Shown here piece by piece: positions 44,896-54,520 of a DNA stretch of 64,000 bases. The position numbers were made by a program, and so were the translations under genes. How positions within the stretch are numbered: position 1 is the first letter of the stretch; every line of letters starts with the position of its first letter. The DNA is from Gallionellaceae bacterium (GTDB taxonomy: Bacteria > Pseudomonadota > Gammaproteobacteria > Burkholderiales > Thiobacillaceae). The notes beneath the pieces were generated by a model. That model was not told where the DNA came from. It saw nothing but the letters and a program-made list of their open reading frames with translations, and ran no database searches. The DNA is taken from positions 369,169 to 433,168 of the forward strand of contig JAQTLU010000002.1 of the NCBI GenBank assembly GCA_028714735.1, read 5' to 3'.

Positions 44896-45073
44896 TCCGC
44901 GCTCGTAACTTTTGGTTTCGATTGCGGATTTATGCATGATTGCGCGAACGTCCAGCTTTGAGCAATGCGGAACTGAGCGACCATGTCTGTCGTGGTATGC
45001 AAGTTGTTAAAGAACAGTGGTTTACCCTTGCCGCGAATCGGCCGGGGTTTTGTCGTTGCTTGGGGTTCGCGGG
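44896..45073 (-). promoter_or_regulatory. CRISPR leader
   Basis: This is 178 bases of lower-GC sequence between the cas2 stop and the leader-end repeat. It should contain the array promoter and the site used for new spacer insertion. No coding signal is evident in it. The position matches type I-C loci, in which cas2 is followed by leader and array on the same strand. Confidence 0.8.
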
Positions 45074-45364
45074 TCATACGACCAGAGGCCCTTCGAAATC
45101 CACCGAACGAAAATTTCCAAATTGTTTGACCCGGATTCCCGTTGGCTCGGTGATGCGATAGAAGCGCAGGTTGTCTTCTGTTTCGTCGATCTCAGCCAAT
45201 AGCGTGCGTTCGAGTTGTTCGAGTTGCATGTCGTTGACTTGGCATTCGAAGACGGATTTTTGTACCCGCTGCCCCATGCTTTCACAGGCTTTGGCCACTC
45301 GACGCAGGCGGCGCCGTCCTTGCCGGGTTTCAGTCGATACGTCGTAGGTGACGATGATGAGCAT
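45074..45364 (-). CDS. cas2: CRISPR adaptation protein Cas2
   Basis: Cas2 is the 96-residue dimer that bridges two Cas1 dimers during spacer integration. The first strand [20 protein letters not shown] holds the conserved aspartate, and [11 protein letters not shown] follows. It is on the same strand as cas1, 11 bases downstream, and next to the leader. The length is normal. Confidence 0.97.
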   Translation of the reverse strand: MLIIVTYDVSTETRQGRRRLRRVAKACESMGQRVQKSVFECQVNDMQLEQLERTLLAEIDETEDNLRFYRITEPTGIRVKQFGNFRSVDFEGPLVV

Positions 45365-45375
45365 TCGGGGTCCCG

Positions 45376-46410
45376 TTACTTCGCCAGATAGGGCAGGTAG
45401 CCGTTCATTTCGCCGCGCAGTGCACGGGCCAGGAATCGGGCCTGGATGAAGGGCAGGATGGCAAGCGGCATCTTGGCTTCGACCAGCGGATGGGTGACTT
45501 CTTCCTGTTTGCGTTCCTGCCAGGCGGTGACGACTTTGCGCCGACCTTTGTCGTTGAGCATCACCGCGCCACCCTCGCGCAGGTCGAAATCGCCTTCCGC
45601 GATCTGGCCCCGGTTGATGAGTGTGAGGGCTAGTCTGTCCGCGATTATTGAGCGGAACTCTTCCTGCATGTCGAGCGCCAGCGCGCCGCGGCCCGGGCGT
45701 ACGGCATGCAGGAAGCCAAGCTGCGGGTCGAGGCCGACGCTTTCCAGAGCGGAGCGGCAGTCGTTCATGAGCATGGAATAGAGAAACGAAAGCACGGCGT
45801 TGAAGCGGTCGAGCGGTGGCCGGCGCGTGCGGCCATTGAGCGCGAACGCTTCGCGCGCCTGAGGCTTGACGATGAGGTTGAGCGCGGCAAAGTAACCGCG
45901 CGCGGCTTCGCCTTCCACGCCACGCAGGGTGTCCAGGTCGGGCGCATCCTTGGCTGCGCGCAACGAAGCGGCGAGGTCGTCGGCGGTACGGGTGAGGGTC
46001 GCGGCTTCGACATTGTCGAAGGTTTCCCGTGCGCCGCGCATGATCACGGAACGGCTGTTTTTCAGTTTTCCGGCGATGATGGCGCGGGCGATTTCCAGGG
46101 CAAAGGCCGGGTCGGCCGCCTGCCGATGCTGGGCCTGCCGCAACAGGATGTTGCCGGAGACCGGGCCTTCCAGGCGGGCCTTGAAGCGGCCGCTGTCTTC
46201 CAGCAGGACCAGGGCCTTGCCTTCATCCGCCAGGCGGTGCATCAGTGCCGGCGAGACCATGACGTTGCCGAAGCAGACCAGCCCGCCAATGTGGTGCAAC
46301 GGTACTTGCAGCTTTTTCTCGTGCTCCACGTCGATGCGTACCGTAGCGTTTTCCAGGTGGGCGTAGGCATGGGGCGTCATGACGTAGAGCGTATTGAGCA
46401 GCGTATACAT
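45376..46410 (-). CDS. cas1: CRISPR integrase Cas1 (type I-C)
   Basis: Cas1 is the metal-dependent integrase for new spacers. This 344-residue protein has the beta-strand N-terminal part and a helical catalytic domain with [31 protein letters not shown] and [15 protein letters not shown], which carry the Glu/His/Asp metal site. The ATG at 46410 begins [13 protein letters not shown], typical of type I-C Cas1. It lies 2 bases from cas4. Confidence 0.97.
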   Translation of the reverse strand: MYTLLNTLYVMTPHAYAHLENATVRIDVEHEKKLQVPLHHIGGLVCFGNVMVSPALMHRLADEGKALVLLEDSGRFKARLEGPVSGNILLRQAQHRQAADPAFALEIARAIIAGKLKNSRSVIMRGARETFDNVEAATLTRTADDLAASLRAAKDAPDLDTLRGVEGEAARGYFAALNLIVKPQAREAFALNGRTRRPPLDRFNAVLSFLYSMLMNDCRSALESVGLDPQLGFLHAVRPGRGALALDMQEEFRSIIADRLALTLINRGQIAEGDFDLREGGAVMLNDKGRRKVVTAWQERKQEEVTHPLVEAKMPLAILPFIQARFLARALRGEMNGYLPYLAK

Positions 46411-46412
46411 CG

Positions 46413-47033
46413 TCAGGTCTCGGTGGTGTATAGGTCGATGCGCAGATCGCGCTGGCGATTGATGGCGGCGATGGCCTCGGGCTGGCAGATGTCCTTCAGC
46501 GAGCATTCCCGGCAGCGGCCGTCGTTGGCCGGCGGCGGCAACTTGCCCGAGGCCAGCATGGTGCGGATGGCCTCGGCGGTTTCAATGACCAGAAGGCGCA
46601 GTTCCGGCGTGATGGCCACCTCGCGGCGACGATGGCTGCTGGCGTGATAGATGGCGCCCTTGGGCACGGGCCGGCCGAGCATGTCCTCCAGGCACATCGC
46701 CTGGGCGGCGAGCTGGATGTCATCGTGAATCTTGTCCCGTTTGCGGCCATGCTTGAATTCCACCGGGAAGACGGTGCCGTCGGGGTGGAATTCCACCAGG
46801 TCGGCCTTGCCGATCAGGTTCAAACGGTCGGACCACAGCGGCAAGGCCCGTTCCACCTTCACTCCGGCCTTCATCTCATAGCCCGGTTCGTCGACCAGAT
46901 GGTGAACGGCCTGGCCGCGCGCGGTGTGGATGTTGTCCTCGAACGCCTGCTCAAGATGGATCAGTCCGCATTGGCGCGGACAGTAGGCCCAGTGCTGGAG
47001 GGCGGAGAGGGGGATGGCGTCGGGGTCGCTCAA
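46413..47033 (-). CDS. cas4: Cas4 PAM-selecting nuclease
   Basis: Cas4 trims pre-spacers and fixes PAM choice and orientation, in complex with Cas1. This 206-residue protein has the four cluster cysteines (YCPRQC near the start, CRECSLKDIC near the end). The RecB-type nuclease motifs GKADLVEFHPDGTVFPVEFKHG and QLAAQAMCLE lie between. It is the first gene of the cas4-cas1-cas2 unit. A small oppositely oriented module separates it from cas7. Confidence 0.96.
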   Translation of the reverse strand: MSDPDAIPLSALQHWAYCPRQCGLIHLEQAFEDNIHTARGQAVHHLVDEPGYEMKAGVKVERALPLWSDRLNLIGKADLVEFHPDGTVFPVEFKHGRKRDKIHDDIQLAAQAMCLEDMLGRPVPKGAIYHASSHRRREVAITPELRLLVIETAEAIRTMLASGKLPPPANDGRCRECSLKDICQPEAIAAINRQRDLRIDLYTTET

Positions 47034-47096
47034 TGCTGTTGCTCAAGCGTATGGTTTGAATGTTTACTGCACTGACATATCCATAGGAGCTTTGCC

Positions 47097-47333
47097 ATGT
47101 CCTTGACCATCGAACAGATCAAGGCGGAAGCCATGAAATTGCCGCCAGAGACGCGAGCGGACCTGGCCGATTGGCTTTTGGTCAGCGTCGAATCACGTGA
47201 ATCCGTACAGGCCGCATGGGATGCGGAAATCGCGCGGCGCATCGAGGAAATTGAATCCGGGAAAGTGGAATTGATACCAGGCGAGGAAGTTTTCGCAAAA
47301 ATCGATAAGAAACTGCGCGAAGCCGGCGCATGA
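47097..47333 (+). CDS. Addiction-module antitoxin-like protein
   Basis: This 78-residue protein has TIEQIKAEAMKLPPETRADLADWLL and a C-terminal helix AKIDKKLREA, the pattern of the small 'addiction module' antitoxin family paired with RelE/ParE toxins. It runs opposite to the cas genes between cas4 and cas7. Its stop overlaps the start of the broken toxin gene (ATGA). The reading frame is intact although the toxin is not. AGGAG lies about 8 bases before the ATG. Confidence 0.88.
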   Translation: MSLTIEQIKAEAMKLPPETRADLADWLLVSVESRESVQAAWDAEIARRIEEIESGKVELIPGEEVFAKIDKKLREAGA

Positions 47334-47623
47334 AACATCGCTGGCATCCATTGGCCAGCGCCGAGTATGACGAGGCGGTGGACTACTACCTCGTGGAAGC
47401 CTGTCCAGCCGTTGGCAGAAACTTTGTAGCCGCTGTCAGTGGGGCGGTGCGCTTGATGCAGGAGCACCCATAAATCGGCGTGAGTTCCCGTGCCAAGGTA
47501 AGAAGACTGGTCCTGCATGGGTTTCCTTACGATCTCGTCTACCGCGTGGAAGCGGCTACATTGATCATCTTGGCTGTCTCCAGCCACAGCCGCCGCCCAG
47601 GATGCTGGGCGGGGCGGCGGTAG
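47330..47623 (+). pseudogene. ParE/RelE-family toxin broken by an in-frame TAA
   Basis: The reading frame starts MKHRWHPLASAEYDEAVDYY and runs to QEHP, where a TAA stop occurs at 47471-47473. The same frame continues with IGVSSRAKVRRLVLHGFPYD and YRVEAATLIILAVSSHSRRP, which is the conserved C-terminal half of a ParE/RelE toxin, to a stop at 47621. A single point mutation therefore truncated the toxin at 47 residues, removing its active half. The start overlaps the antitoxin stop by 4 bases. Confidence 0.88.
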
Positions 47624-47633
47624 GCAGGTCGGA

Positions 47634-47915
47634 TCAATAACCAAGCTGGCCGGGAAAGCGCTTCGCCTTCGGCATGCGGAAGGCCTTGCCGCCGTTCAGG
47701 ATCGGGCGGCAAGACACTTCCAGCGAGCCGTCCGCGCGCACGTCGCACTGCATCGTGTAATGGCGGCCCTGCCGGGTCACGCCGTGATACCAGCACAACA
47801 CCGGGTAATTAGAAAAATCGAACCAGCGCAGACGAAGCTTCCGCCTGGGCGTGACCGGCAGGCGGTCGAGCTTGTTCAGCAGGGCAGTTTCCATGGGGGT
47901 GGAACGGATGGGCAT
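47634..47915 (-). CDS. Small unknown protein between cas4 and cas7
   Basis: This 93-residue soluble protein has the core LRWFDFSNYPVLCWYHGVTRQ and CDVRADGSLEVSCRPI. It is basic overall, with no signal or membrane segment. It lies 24 bases downstream of cas7 on the same strand and could be read from the cas message. GGAG lies shortly before its ATG. It is not a core type I-C gene and was not recognised. It may belong with the inserted toxin-antitoxin remnant. Confidence 0.6.
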   Translation of the reverse strand: MPIRSTPMETALLNKLDRLPVTPRRKLRLRWFDFSNYPVLCWYHGVTRQGRHYTMQCDVRADGSLEVSCRPILNGGKAFRMPKAKRFPGQLGY

Positions 47916-47939
47916 GGCAGGCTCCTTGTGTGGTCGAAA

Positions 47940-48833
47940 TCAGAACCCGTCAATTTCTTCCGGTTTCAGTGCATCCAATTCAGCAAGTTCATATTGGCCA
48001 TCGGGTTGAACCGTCAGGGTACGATGCACTTTGGCCGAGGAATACTGACCCGACTTGCAGTTGTGTTTCCACCAGATGACTTTCAGAACCTCCATGCTGC
48101 CAGCAGGGCGTGCGGAGGATTCATCATTCTCGAAGAGCTTGGGCAGGACTTGCTTGATTGCTTCGGCGTCTATGTCGGAAAAGTGTGTTTTCTCGGCGAG
48201 TTGCGGGTTCATGCTGCCATAGAAGACATACACGCCATGGTCGACGCGATGCTTCATCCCCATCGTGTCGGAACCACGTTTGGTGCCGTCGCCCTCGCCG
48301 CTGACGCTCTTGGTGATCTGTGTACTGGTGATATCAATGGGCTCGACGCTGAAGGCAGACTGAACTGTGACAGGGCCGCGAATGCCGATAGAAACCCCGG
48401 TGTCGCCTTCTTCATCGCTGCCATCGTCCTTTTTCTTCCCCGCTTTCTTGTTGCTCTTCAGAGCGAAGAGCTGGCCGAAGGCGCGCACGTCGAGCCACGT
48501 CTTGCAGGCGAGGCCATATGTCTCATTCGAACCCAGTTTGTTACCCAATGCCTTCTCGGCCCGTTCCCGCAAATTCTTGGCATCGTCAATCTTGCGGTCA
48601 TCAGACTGAACAAAGACGGCTTGCCCGTCTGTGGGGTGGCCATCTTTTGCCAGCGTCACGTAACGCTCCACGAGCCGATCCCGAATTTTCCGTTTGATCG
48701 AAACATCCGTCATTTCGCCAAAGTTGGAATAGTCAGTACGCGGCCGGTTGCCATTAAGCGGGTCGCCATTGGGATTGGCATTCTTGACGCGAAGGATGAC
48801 GGCGAAGTCGATCTTGTTTTGCAGGGTGGTCAT
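47940..48833 (-). CDS. cas7: Type I-C Cascade backbone subunit Cas7
   Basis: Cas7 (Csd2) coats the crRNA spacer in the Cascade complex. The 297-residue protein starts MTTLQNKIDFAVILRVKNAN and has NPNGDPLNGNRPRTDYSNFG, a type I-C signature. A charged stretch (NKKAGKKKDDGSDEEGD, about residues 127-143) precedes GVSIGIRGPVTVQSAFSVEP. The ATG at 48833 was chosen from the family start and a GGAG-like site. It is 19 bases after the cas8c/cas11c stop. Confidence 0.96.
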   Translation of the reverse strand: MTTLQNKIDFAVILRVKNANPNGDPLNGNRPRTDYSNFGEMTDVSIKRKIRDRLVERYVTLAKDGHPTDGQAVFVQSDDRKIDDAKNLRERAEKALGNKLGSNETYGLACKTWLDVRAFGQLFALKSNKKAGKKKDDGSDEEGDTGVSIGIRGPVTVQSAFSVEPIDITSTQITKSVSGEGDGTKRGSDTMGMKHRVDHGVYVFYGSMNPQLAEKTHFSDIDAEAIKQVLPKLFENDESSARPAGSMEVLKVIWWKHNCKSGQYSSAKVHRTLTVQPDGQYELAELDALKPEEIDGF

Positions 48834-48852
48834 GTCTGGCTCCGTAATTAAA

Positions 48853-49257
48853 TTATTCGGTGGGGGTGTCTTCATCGGGCATGGCGCTATCCGTCTTGGG
48901 CGGATTCAGCGTCTGCCGCTGGCAGTGGTAGCCCAGCAGGAATTCGCCAGTAAGCTTGCTGTCGTCGAGAAAACCATCTCCGACAAAGCTGGAAACGACC
49001 TCGTCATGCAGCTTTTCCATCTCATGCAAAAAACCTGCGCGTTTGGCTCGTAAGCGTGATTTGGCTGGCGTCAGGGCAAGTTCGATGGTGCGCCAAGTGC
49101 TGGCGGGGCGGTCAGCGAAACGCTGCATCAGTTTGGCGGCGGTTGTGTCACGTGTCTCGCCGCCAACGTATAGCGCTCGGCCCTCGATATGTTCGGCAAT
49201 CGCCAATAGGCGGCCATAGAGGTAATCCCTGCTTGTCCGGGCTGTTTCCAGTGTCAT
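48853..49257 (-). CDS. cas11c: Internal-start small subunit Cas11c
   Basis: In type I-C systems the small Cascade subunit Cas11c is translated from an internal start inside cas8c. Here an ATG at 49257 begins MTLETARTSRDYLYGRLL. Just upstream is AAGGAAAGGGAG, with GGGAG 7 bases before the ATG, a much better site than internal methionines normally have. The product is 134 residues, which fits the known size. It lies wholly downstream of the frameshift, so Cas11c should be made even though full-length Cas8c is not. Confidence 0.8.
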   Translation of the reverse strand: MTLETARTSRDYLYGRLLAIAEHIEGRALYVGGETRDTTAAKLMQRFADRPASTWRTIELALTPAKSRLRAKRAGFLHEMEKLHDEVVSSFVGDGFLDDSKLTGEFLLGYHCQRQTLNPPKTDSAMPDEDTPTE

Positions 49258-49431
49258 TTCGTACTCCCTTTCCTTGAAAAATCCCTTGAACAGGGCGCAG
49301 GCGATGCCCAGGCTTTTCTCCCACTCCCATTGCTTTCCCTTCTTGTCTTTCTTGAAGGATGCGCGATTGCATGTTCGACGAACGACAGTGACCATGAGGT
49401 CTCGATCTAATGCCGGCCATCGACGATACAA
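48853..49431 (-). pseudogene. cas8c: C-terminal part of cas8c, out of frame with its N-terminal part
   Basis: This frame encodes the family's C-terminal third (WEWEKSLGIACALFKGFF, TSRDYLYGRLLAIAEHIEGR, RDTTAAKLMQRFADRP). It is shifted by one base from the N-terminal part that stops at 49407. The break lies at about 49405-49425, where IVDGRH-stop in one frame meets LDRDLMVTVVRR in the other. A one-base deletion there explains it. No homopolymer or slippery heptamer is visible at the junction, so programmed frameshifting seems unlikely. The 3' part still contains a start for Cas11c. Confidence 0.85.
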
Positions 49432-50798
49432 GGAAGAAGCCGCTCTACCGTGGCCTTGAGCAGCTTGTCATCAATTCGCAATTCACCCGTTTCACCAAGG
49501 CGAGTGGCAAAAGCCGCTTCGGCGATGTCACGCGGTGCGGGAGCCCCGACAAATCGGGCTTCCTTGCCGAAGTTCTGCAGCCAGGCATAGTTTCTGTGCC
49601 AAGCCTCAATACGATCTAGAAACTCCGAGCCATTCAATTCCCGATAGAACGTGATCGCCATACGCCCTGGCGTGGCTGAATCCAGACCCATAACGACGAT
49701 GTCTTCGGCTGTGTCGATCTGTGCACGGTAGCCAGCGATAGCCTTCTTCAGTCGCAATGCGAAGGCTTGTCCGGCATCACCGATGTTTGGTGGCGCGGCG
49801 ACAGCCGTTGAGCGGGCGATTTCTTCGCTGCTGAGAAAAAGCGCGCGCGAATCCTGAAACGGATCGGGTAGCGGTTTGCCTGCCACTGCCCAGGTGACGA
49901 TGACTTGGTCGTCATTTCGGTGGGCTTGCCGTTTGACGAGCCAGCGCAGAGCGTTATGGGCTTTCTGCGTAACTTCGTAGCCCACGCCGCATGCCTGTTG
50001 GCCGGTGTCATCGGTAAACCGTCCTCGGAAGGTATATCCAGAACTGTCATTGGCACTGATCAGCTTGGCACCATCTCCGGGGTGTCGAATGCGCTTGGGG
50101 TGGCTCATGGCAAGCGGGGACTCAGCTTGACCAGTCACTATGCACAGACCTTTTACTTCTTTCGTGCTGGCATCGAACCGCGCCCAAGCATCTTGCAGGG
50201 CGCTGTCTTCCCAGACGGCGGTGCATGGCGAGTCGGCTTCGCGGACATGCCAGCGGATGAAGGCATCACCTTGGTCACGCTCACCATCTTTGGCTGTCAG
50301 TAGCCGAAAGAGCGTTGGCGATGGCGTTTCACCTGACCAACGTTTCAGCAGCTTTCCATCTGGGTCGGCGTGAAAGATTTTCTCATTTACCAAGTCAGCC
50401 ACCACGCTGTGTTTACGGACATAAGCAAGCACTGCTCTGGCTTTGGCATGGCTGAACTTAGAATCACACCATGTGCTCAGCAGTGCTTCATATTCCTTGA
50501 AGTAGGATGGCTTTTCGCCGCCATGCGCCGGGTAATCAGCGGCGCAATACTGGACTTTGTCGCAGAGCGGGTGAGGTTCGATCGCGCGGGTTCGTCCGGC
50601 GGATTTTTCTGTGGCGGGAATAACTGTCTCCACCTTCTCGATGACACTGGCCCCCTTGAAATTGCCATCGGCATCGAGGGTGATTTCGACGTGTGCTTGC
50701 TGCGGTGTATGGCTGATCGGCATCAGCGGTTCTGCTCCGGGCGGTTCATGCCCTTTGCATTGCTCGTAGGTCTCGTAAAGTTTCTGTATCCAACTCAT
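49407..50798 (-). CDS. cas8c: Cas8c large subunit, N-terminal part (truncated by frameshift)
   Basis: Cas8c recognises the PAM and completes type I-C Cascade. This reading frame gives 463 residues, from MSWIQKLYETYEQCKGHEPP to ATVERLLPCIVDGRH. The whole protein, with the downstream piece, would be about 648 residues, against about 600 usual for the family. GLCIVTGQAESPLAMSHPKR and SATPGRMAITFYRELNG are typical Cas8c segments. It ends early through the frameshift at about 49.41 kb. It starts 2 bases after the cas5 stop. Whether the fragment still works with the separate C-terminal part is unknown; a sequencing error is also possible. Confidence 0.9.
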   Translation of the reverse strand: MSWIQKLYETYEQCKGHEPPGAEPLMPISHTPQQAHVEITLDADGNFKGASVIEKVETVIPATEKSAGRTRAIEPHPLCDKVQYCAADYPAHGGEKPSYFKEYEALLSTWCDSKFSHAKARAVLAYVRKHSVVADLVNEKIFHADPDGKLLKRWSGETPSPTLFRLLTAKDGERDQGDAFIRWHVREADSPCTAVWEDSALQDAWARFDASTKEVKGLCIVTGQAESPLAMSHPKRIRHPGDGAKLISANDSSGYTFRGRFTDDTGQQACGVGYEVTQKAHNALRWLVKRQAHRNDDQVIVTWAVAGKPLPDPFQDSRALFLSSEEIARSTAVAAPPNIGDAGQAFALRLKKAIAGYRAQIDTAEDIVVMGLDSATPGRMAITFYRELNGSEFLDRIEAWHRNYAWLQNFGKEARFVGAPAPRDIAEAAFATRLGETGELRIDDKLLKATVERLLPCIVDGRH

Positions 50799-50799
50799 C

Positions 50800-51513
50800 T
50801 CAGACCGCCAATTCCGCAGCTTCGTCCATGCTGCTACGCAGCGTGCCCTTGCCGAACTTCTTAGCACTCATCTCTCGAACAAACTTGCGGAAGGTGCAGG
50901 CTTCGGGGCGTTGAAAGACGATACGGCCATCTGCCATCGTCGGTCGCCAGAAACGGGCGTGCAGTTGGTTCTCTCCGGTCTCATCGGGGTAGTCGAAGCC
51001 ATGGAACATCAGCCCATAGGCGAGTTCGCCCACGCCGTCATAGTCGCCATCGCCTGAATCAAACACGCAAGGTTCCACATAACCCTGGCAATCCCGCGTA
51101 CCCAGGAAGATGTCCTGCCGTCCACCCCGTTCCAGCATGCGTTGGGCAATAGCGTTGTGCTTCCCTTCGCTACGATCATCTTCTAGTTCCGGGCGATTCC
51201 TGTTCCACTCAAAGTGCGCACGTACCTGGTATTCCACGTCAGCCAGGAAGGTGTAGATGGCCAAGGTGTTGCCGCCACCGAACTCCAGCGGCTTGGTCCC
51301 CTTGGTCTGAGTGCGGATGCGCTTCATCACCCGCACTTCGTCGATAACCCAAATGAAGGTGGGCTTCCAGTAGATGGATTTTGCGATGCCCTTTAGCGCC
51401 TCGTAAGTAGGGACGTGGTACGAGCACTTCTCGCCGCCGATCCGGGTCAACGGATCGGTGAACAGGGCATGCCGCGCCCAGACCTTGAATTCGATGCTGT
51501 TTCGTTCAGCCAC
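50800..51513 (-). CDS. cas5c: Type I-C Cas5 crRNA-processing subunit
   Basis: In type I-C, Cas5 replaces Cas6 as the endoribonuclease that cuts the repeat and then caps the crRNA 5' handle. This 237-residue protein starts at GTG 51513 ([24 protein letters not shown]) with GGAGG 6 bases upstream. That site and start lie inside the end of cas3 (an overlap of 8 bases). The RAMP fold segments and a possible active-site set ([29 protein letters not shown]) are seen. Confidence 0.95.
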   Translation of the reverse strand: MAERNSIEFKVWARHALFTDPLTRIGGEKCSYHVPTYEALKGIAKSIYWKPTFIWVIDEVRVMKRIRTQTKGTKPLEFGGGNTLAIYTFLADVEYQVRAHFEWNRNRPELEDDRSEGKHNAIAQRMLERGGRQDIFLGTRDCQGYVEPCVFDSGDGDYDGVGELAYGLMFHGFDYPDETGENQLHARFWRPTMADGRIVFQRPEACTFRKFVREMSAKKFGKGTLRSSMDEAAELAV

Positions 51514-53992
51514 AGAGAACCTCCATTTTTCCCTCCGGTGTTTCACTCAAGCCGAACTCGTCGCTGTAGTAGCGAGAGTCGGCCAGGAACAGGATGCCTG
51601 TTCCCTCCTGGATTTCCTGCACGACGTTGGCTCGTGTAAGCCGTTCGAGAACTTGCGGGAATACGTTGACGCTGAATTGTTGCGCCCGGCGCAGCAGGTT
51701 GAATTCCTTGTCGGGCAAATAGGCCGCACAGAGCGTGGTGATGAGGTCGCGCCCCGTCTGTCCATATGGAACGATGATCCCGCGTGTGGGCGTATCGATG
51801 GCTTTGAATGCCTTGGCCGCTGCCATGAAGGATTGGCGCAAGTAGATGTCGGGTGCCTGGCCCTTTGCCTGACCAAATGCAGCGACCGCCTGCGAGTTAA
51901 CTGAGAGCAGGTTAAGCAGGGTGTCGTCACGACCCAGAGCCTGCGCAGAAACCGAGTAATTCATGTCGCCGGCACGCTCGAAAAAATAGTTCTGGTAATA
52001 CCACTCCATCGCTTCCGGCCCGATGCGACTGTTGCCGTACTTTTTGGGGTTTTCCTCGTAGTCGTTCAGCACGCGCTCGGCCTTTTCTTGCCCGATGCGG
52101 ATGTCCGGCAGCATGGTCAGATTTTCATCCTGCGGATTGACCACATGGACATATCCAATGTCACGGATGCCATTTCGATTGCAGCGGCCCGCCGCTTGAG
52201 CGATGGAATCCAGGCCGGCGGTAAAGCGAATGACTGCGCCGAAATCCACGTCCACGCCCGCCTCGATCAACTGGGTGCTTATGCAAAGCGTTGGCTCCAA
52301 CCTTGCCAGCCGTTCCCGCACTTCGGTCAGGATAGTCTTGCGATGTGCCGGGCACATGTTGGTGCTCAGGTGAAACACCGCAGTGTCGGCTCGGTCCTTG
52401 ATTAGACGATAAAGCGTTTGCGCCGCGTTCTTGGTGTTGACGATGACCAGGCAGCTACTGGCTTTCACAGTTTCTTCCTGGGCCAGCGCTGCAATTTCGT
52501 CCATGGTCCAGCCGCCAGGTTTGCGACGGTTTATCACCTCCACCCGCTTCAGGTCATCGAACAACCGTTTTTTGTCTGGCATGAGTTCGTTGCCGTCTGG
52601 GATGCGGATGGCGCCCTTGTTCGCATCGACTTTGTCCAGCAGCGGCTGGGTGGCGGTACACAGGACAACCGTGGAGTTGCATCGGTCGGCCAGAAAGTTG
52701 ATCGCGTTGTTGAACAGGCGGACACAGTTGACCGGCAGAGTCTGGATTTCATCGAAGACCAGCACGGCATTGGCCAACTGATGCATGCGCCGGGCGCCGC
52801 GTGTACCTGCGCCGAACAGGGTTTCCAGAAGCTGAACGCTGGTGGTGTAGACCACTGGCGCATCCCAGTTTTCAGATAGTATTTTCCCGCGCCAGGATTG
52901 CTGTTCCGGCGTGAGGTTGGAATGGTGTTCGAGGACCACGCTGCCTGGGTCGGTTCCTTCGGGTTCCAGAATGCCGCGAACGACTGCGGCGTTCTGGTCG
53001 ATGATGGATGTGAATGGGATGACGTAAATCACTCGGTCCATGCCGTGTTCCTTGGCGTGATGCAGCGCGAAACGCAGGCTGGCCAGGGTCTTGCCGCCAC
53101 CGGTTGGCACGGTGAGTGTGTAAATGCCTTTGCTCCGGGATGCGCCTTCGAGGCAATGGCGTGAGATGTCTTGCCGAAGTTGGTCGATGGGGTGGCGGGG
53201 TTGAAGGGAAACCAAGTGTCTTTCCAGCCGGTCAATCAAGGTCTCCCAACCCGTATAGTTGCCGTTTGTTCTCAGCCTAGCGTGCTTGGGACTCTCGAAA
53301 TCGGCCGTGTCGATGCGGTCGGCGTCGATCAGGCAACTGAAAAGGAATCTGGCGAGCAAACCGACTTGCTGTTGGGCGACGATGCTTCGGTCGTTCATGC
53401 CAGGCGCAACGAGGATGATTTCTCTGATCGCAGTTTGAATGCCATTGAGCATTTCTGGTTTGGCGATGAGTTCTTGCGCCCTGGCGAGGATGACCTTGTC
53501 AGCCTTGCCAAGCGCTTCGTAAAGATGGGTGCGTCCATCCAGCTTGTTGATGCGCTTGGTGAACGCATCTTCCACAGGACGGTTTTGTTCCGATGTCAGG
53601 CAGTCGATGAGGCCGGAGTGGTGGGAAGCTATGCATAGGGCGAGTATCTGTCCGCCTATCTGTCCTAGCCGCCCTTGGTTGGATAGTTCTCGCCATACGA
53701 ATTGGGCACCAGCGCTGGAATGATCCACCTTGCCTTTGAGGCCCTTCGCATCAACAAACTCATCCTCATCAGGATTGAGTAGTTCAACGGCGGATTTCAG
53801 ATAGTTTTGGAATTCCGCGCTGTATTTACCGAGATCGTGCAGCAGGCCGATCAATTCGCCCTGATCTGACATGCCAATTTTTACGGCGTGACAGCGTGAC
53901 AGCATTGAAACGCCAACTAAATGATTAGCAAGGCTCTGAGTTGTTCCATCACTCTGGCGGTGATGGGCTATCGGTTGATTCCCCGTTGACAT
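51506..53992 (-). CDS. cas3: Type I-C helicase-nuclease Cas3
   Basis: Cas3 unwinds and cuts target DNA after Cascade binding. The 828-residue protein has an N-terminal HD nuclease (LLHDLGK near residue 51, CIASHHSGL later) and an SF2 helicase with Walker A PTGGGKT near residue 297, the box DEIQ near 414, and [10 protein letters not shown]. The ATG at 53992 has GGGGAG upstream. It is the first cas gene of the interference operon. Its 3' end contains the ribosome site of cas5. It looks intact. Confidence 0.96.
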   Translation of the reverse strand: MSTGNQPIAHHRQSDGTTQSLANHLVGVSMLSRCHAVKIGMSDQGELIGLLHDLGKYSAEFQNYLKSAVELLNPDEDEFVDAKGLKGKVDHSSAGAQFVWRELSNQGRLGQIGGQILALCIASHHSGLIDCLTSEQNRPVEDAFTKRINKLDGRTHLYEALGKADKVILARAQELIAKPEMLNGIQTAIREIILVAPGMNDRSIVAQQQVGLLARFLFSCLIDADRIDTADFESPKHARLRTNGNYTGWETLIDRLERHLVSLQPRHPIDQLRQDISRHCLEGASRSKGIYTLTVPTGGGKTLASLRFALHHAKEHGMDRVIYVIPFTSIIDQNAAVVRGILEPEGTDPGSVVLEHHSNLTPEQQSWRGKILSENWDAPVVYTTSVQLLETLFGAGTRGARRMHQLANAVLVFDEIQTLPVNCVRLFNNAINFLADRCNSTVVLCTATQPLLDKVDANKGAIRIPDGNELMPDKKRLFDDLKRVEVINRRKPGGWTMDEIAALAQEETVKASSCLVIVNTKNAAQTLYRLIKDRADTAVFHLSTNMCPAHRKTILTEVRERLARLEPTLCISTQLIEAGVDVDFGAVIRFTAGLDSIAQAAGRCNRNGIRDIGYVHVVNPQDENLTMLPDIRIGQEKAERVLNDYEENPKKYGNSRIGPEAMEWYYQNYFFERAGDMNYSVSAQALGRDDTLLNLLSVNSQAVAAFGQAKGQAPDIYLRQSFMAAAKAFKAIDTPTRGIIVPYGQTGRDLITTLCAAYLPDKEFNLLRRAQQFSVNVFPQVLERLTRANVVQEIQEGTGILFLADSRYYSDEFGLSETPEGKMEVLCG

Positions 53993-54020
53993 TATGTCTC
54001 CCCGTTTTTTTTCTAGTCTC

Positions 54021-54410
54021 TCATCCCGCCAGCCAAACCTCAATCGCCACTCGCCGCCACGGATTGCCGTCCTTCTTCAAGCCGCCAATCCTGGCTTCCA
54101 GCCACCTGCCCTGGTCGATCAGACGGGCGGTGGTTTCGTTTTGTGCCTGGGGGATGTAGCCGAGTTGGCGGCCGTTCCAGTCGATGCGGATGGCGTGGGC
54201 GTCGTGTGGATTGTTCGCTTCGCGGACCAGTTGCAGGCTGTCGCCGACGGTGAGGTAGTGCCACAGTTCTTCGCCGTCGTGGTGCTGGAATCCGGCCAGG
54301 TGGCATTGCTGGATCAGGCGGCGTGGCGCGGGGGTGGCCTGGGCAGCGACGGGGAGGGCGATGAGGCCGAGCAGCCTGGCCAGGGTGTGGAGGAAATCGC
54401 GGCGGGTCAT
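54021..54410 (-). CDS. HIRAN-domain protein with a Tat-like signal
   Basis: This 129-residue protein starts with a twin-arginine-like signal (MTRRDFLHTLARLLGLIALP, ending AQA). It continues as a HIRAN domain, recognisable from LTVGDSLQLVREANNPHDAHAI and QLGYIPQAQNETTARLID. HIRAN domains normally bind DNA 3' ends or nucleic acids, so an exported version is odd. It is 28 bases upstream of cas3 on the same strand and might share its message. The function is unknown. Confidence 0.8.
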   Translation of the reverse strand: MTRRDFLHTLARLLGLIALPVAAQATPAPRRLIQQCHLAGFQHHDGEELWHYLTVGDSLQLVREANNPHDAHAIRIDWNGRQLGYIPQAQNETTARLIDQGRWLEARIGGLKKDGNPWRRVAIEVWLAG

Positions 54411-54483
54411 GGTGGGCTTCCTTGTCTCTTGTGGAAGCCATGATCCGGCTGGCCGTGCTTATAAGCTGAGCCTACGGTTTTTT

Positions 54484-54513
54484 TCTGGATTCTCGCCTAC
54501 GCGGGAATGACGG
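54484..54513. repeat. Short dispersed palindromic repeat
   Basis: GGATTCTCGCCTACGCGGGA followed by ATGACGG resembles the short intergenic palindromes common in beta- and gammaproteobacteria. It lies between the WYL and HIRAN genes. A partial relative (CGTCATTCCCGC) occurs near 63243. Confidence 0.5.
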
Positions 54514-54520
54514 CCGGCTG

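Noticed and set aside
49405-49431. Programmed ribosomal frameshift in cas8c
   Set aside because: No slippery heptamer or downstream structure was seen at the junction; a mutation or sequencing error is simpler.
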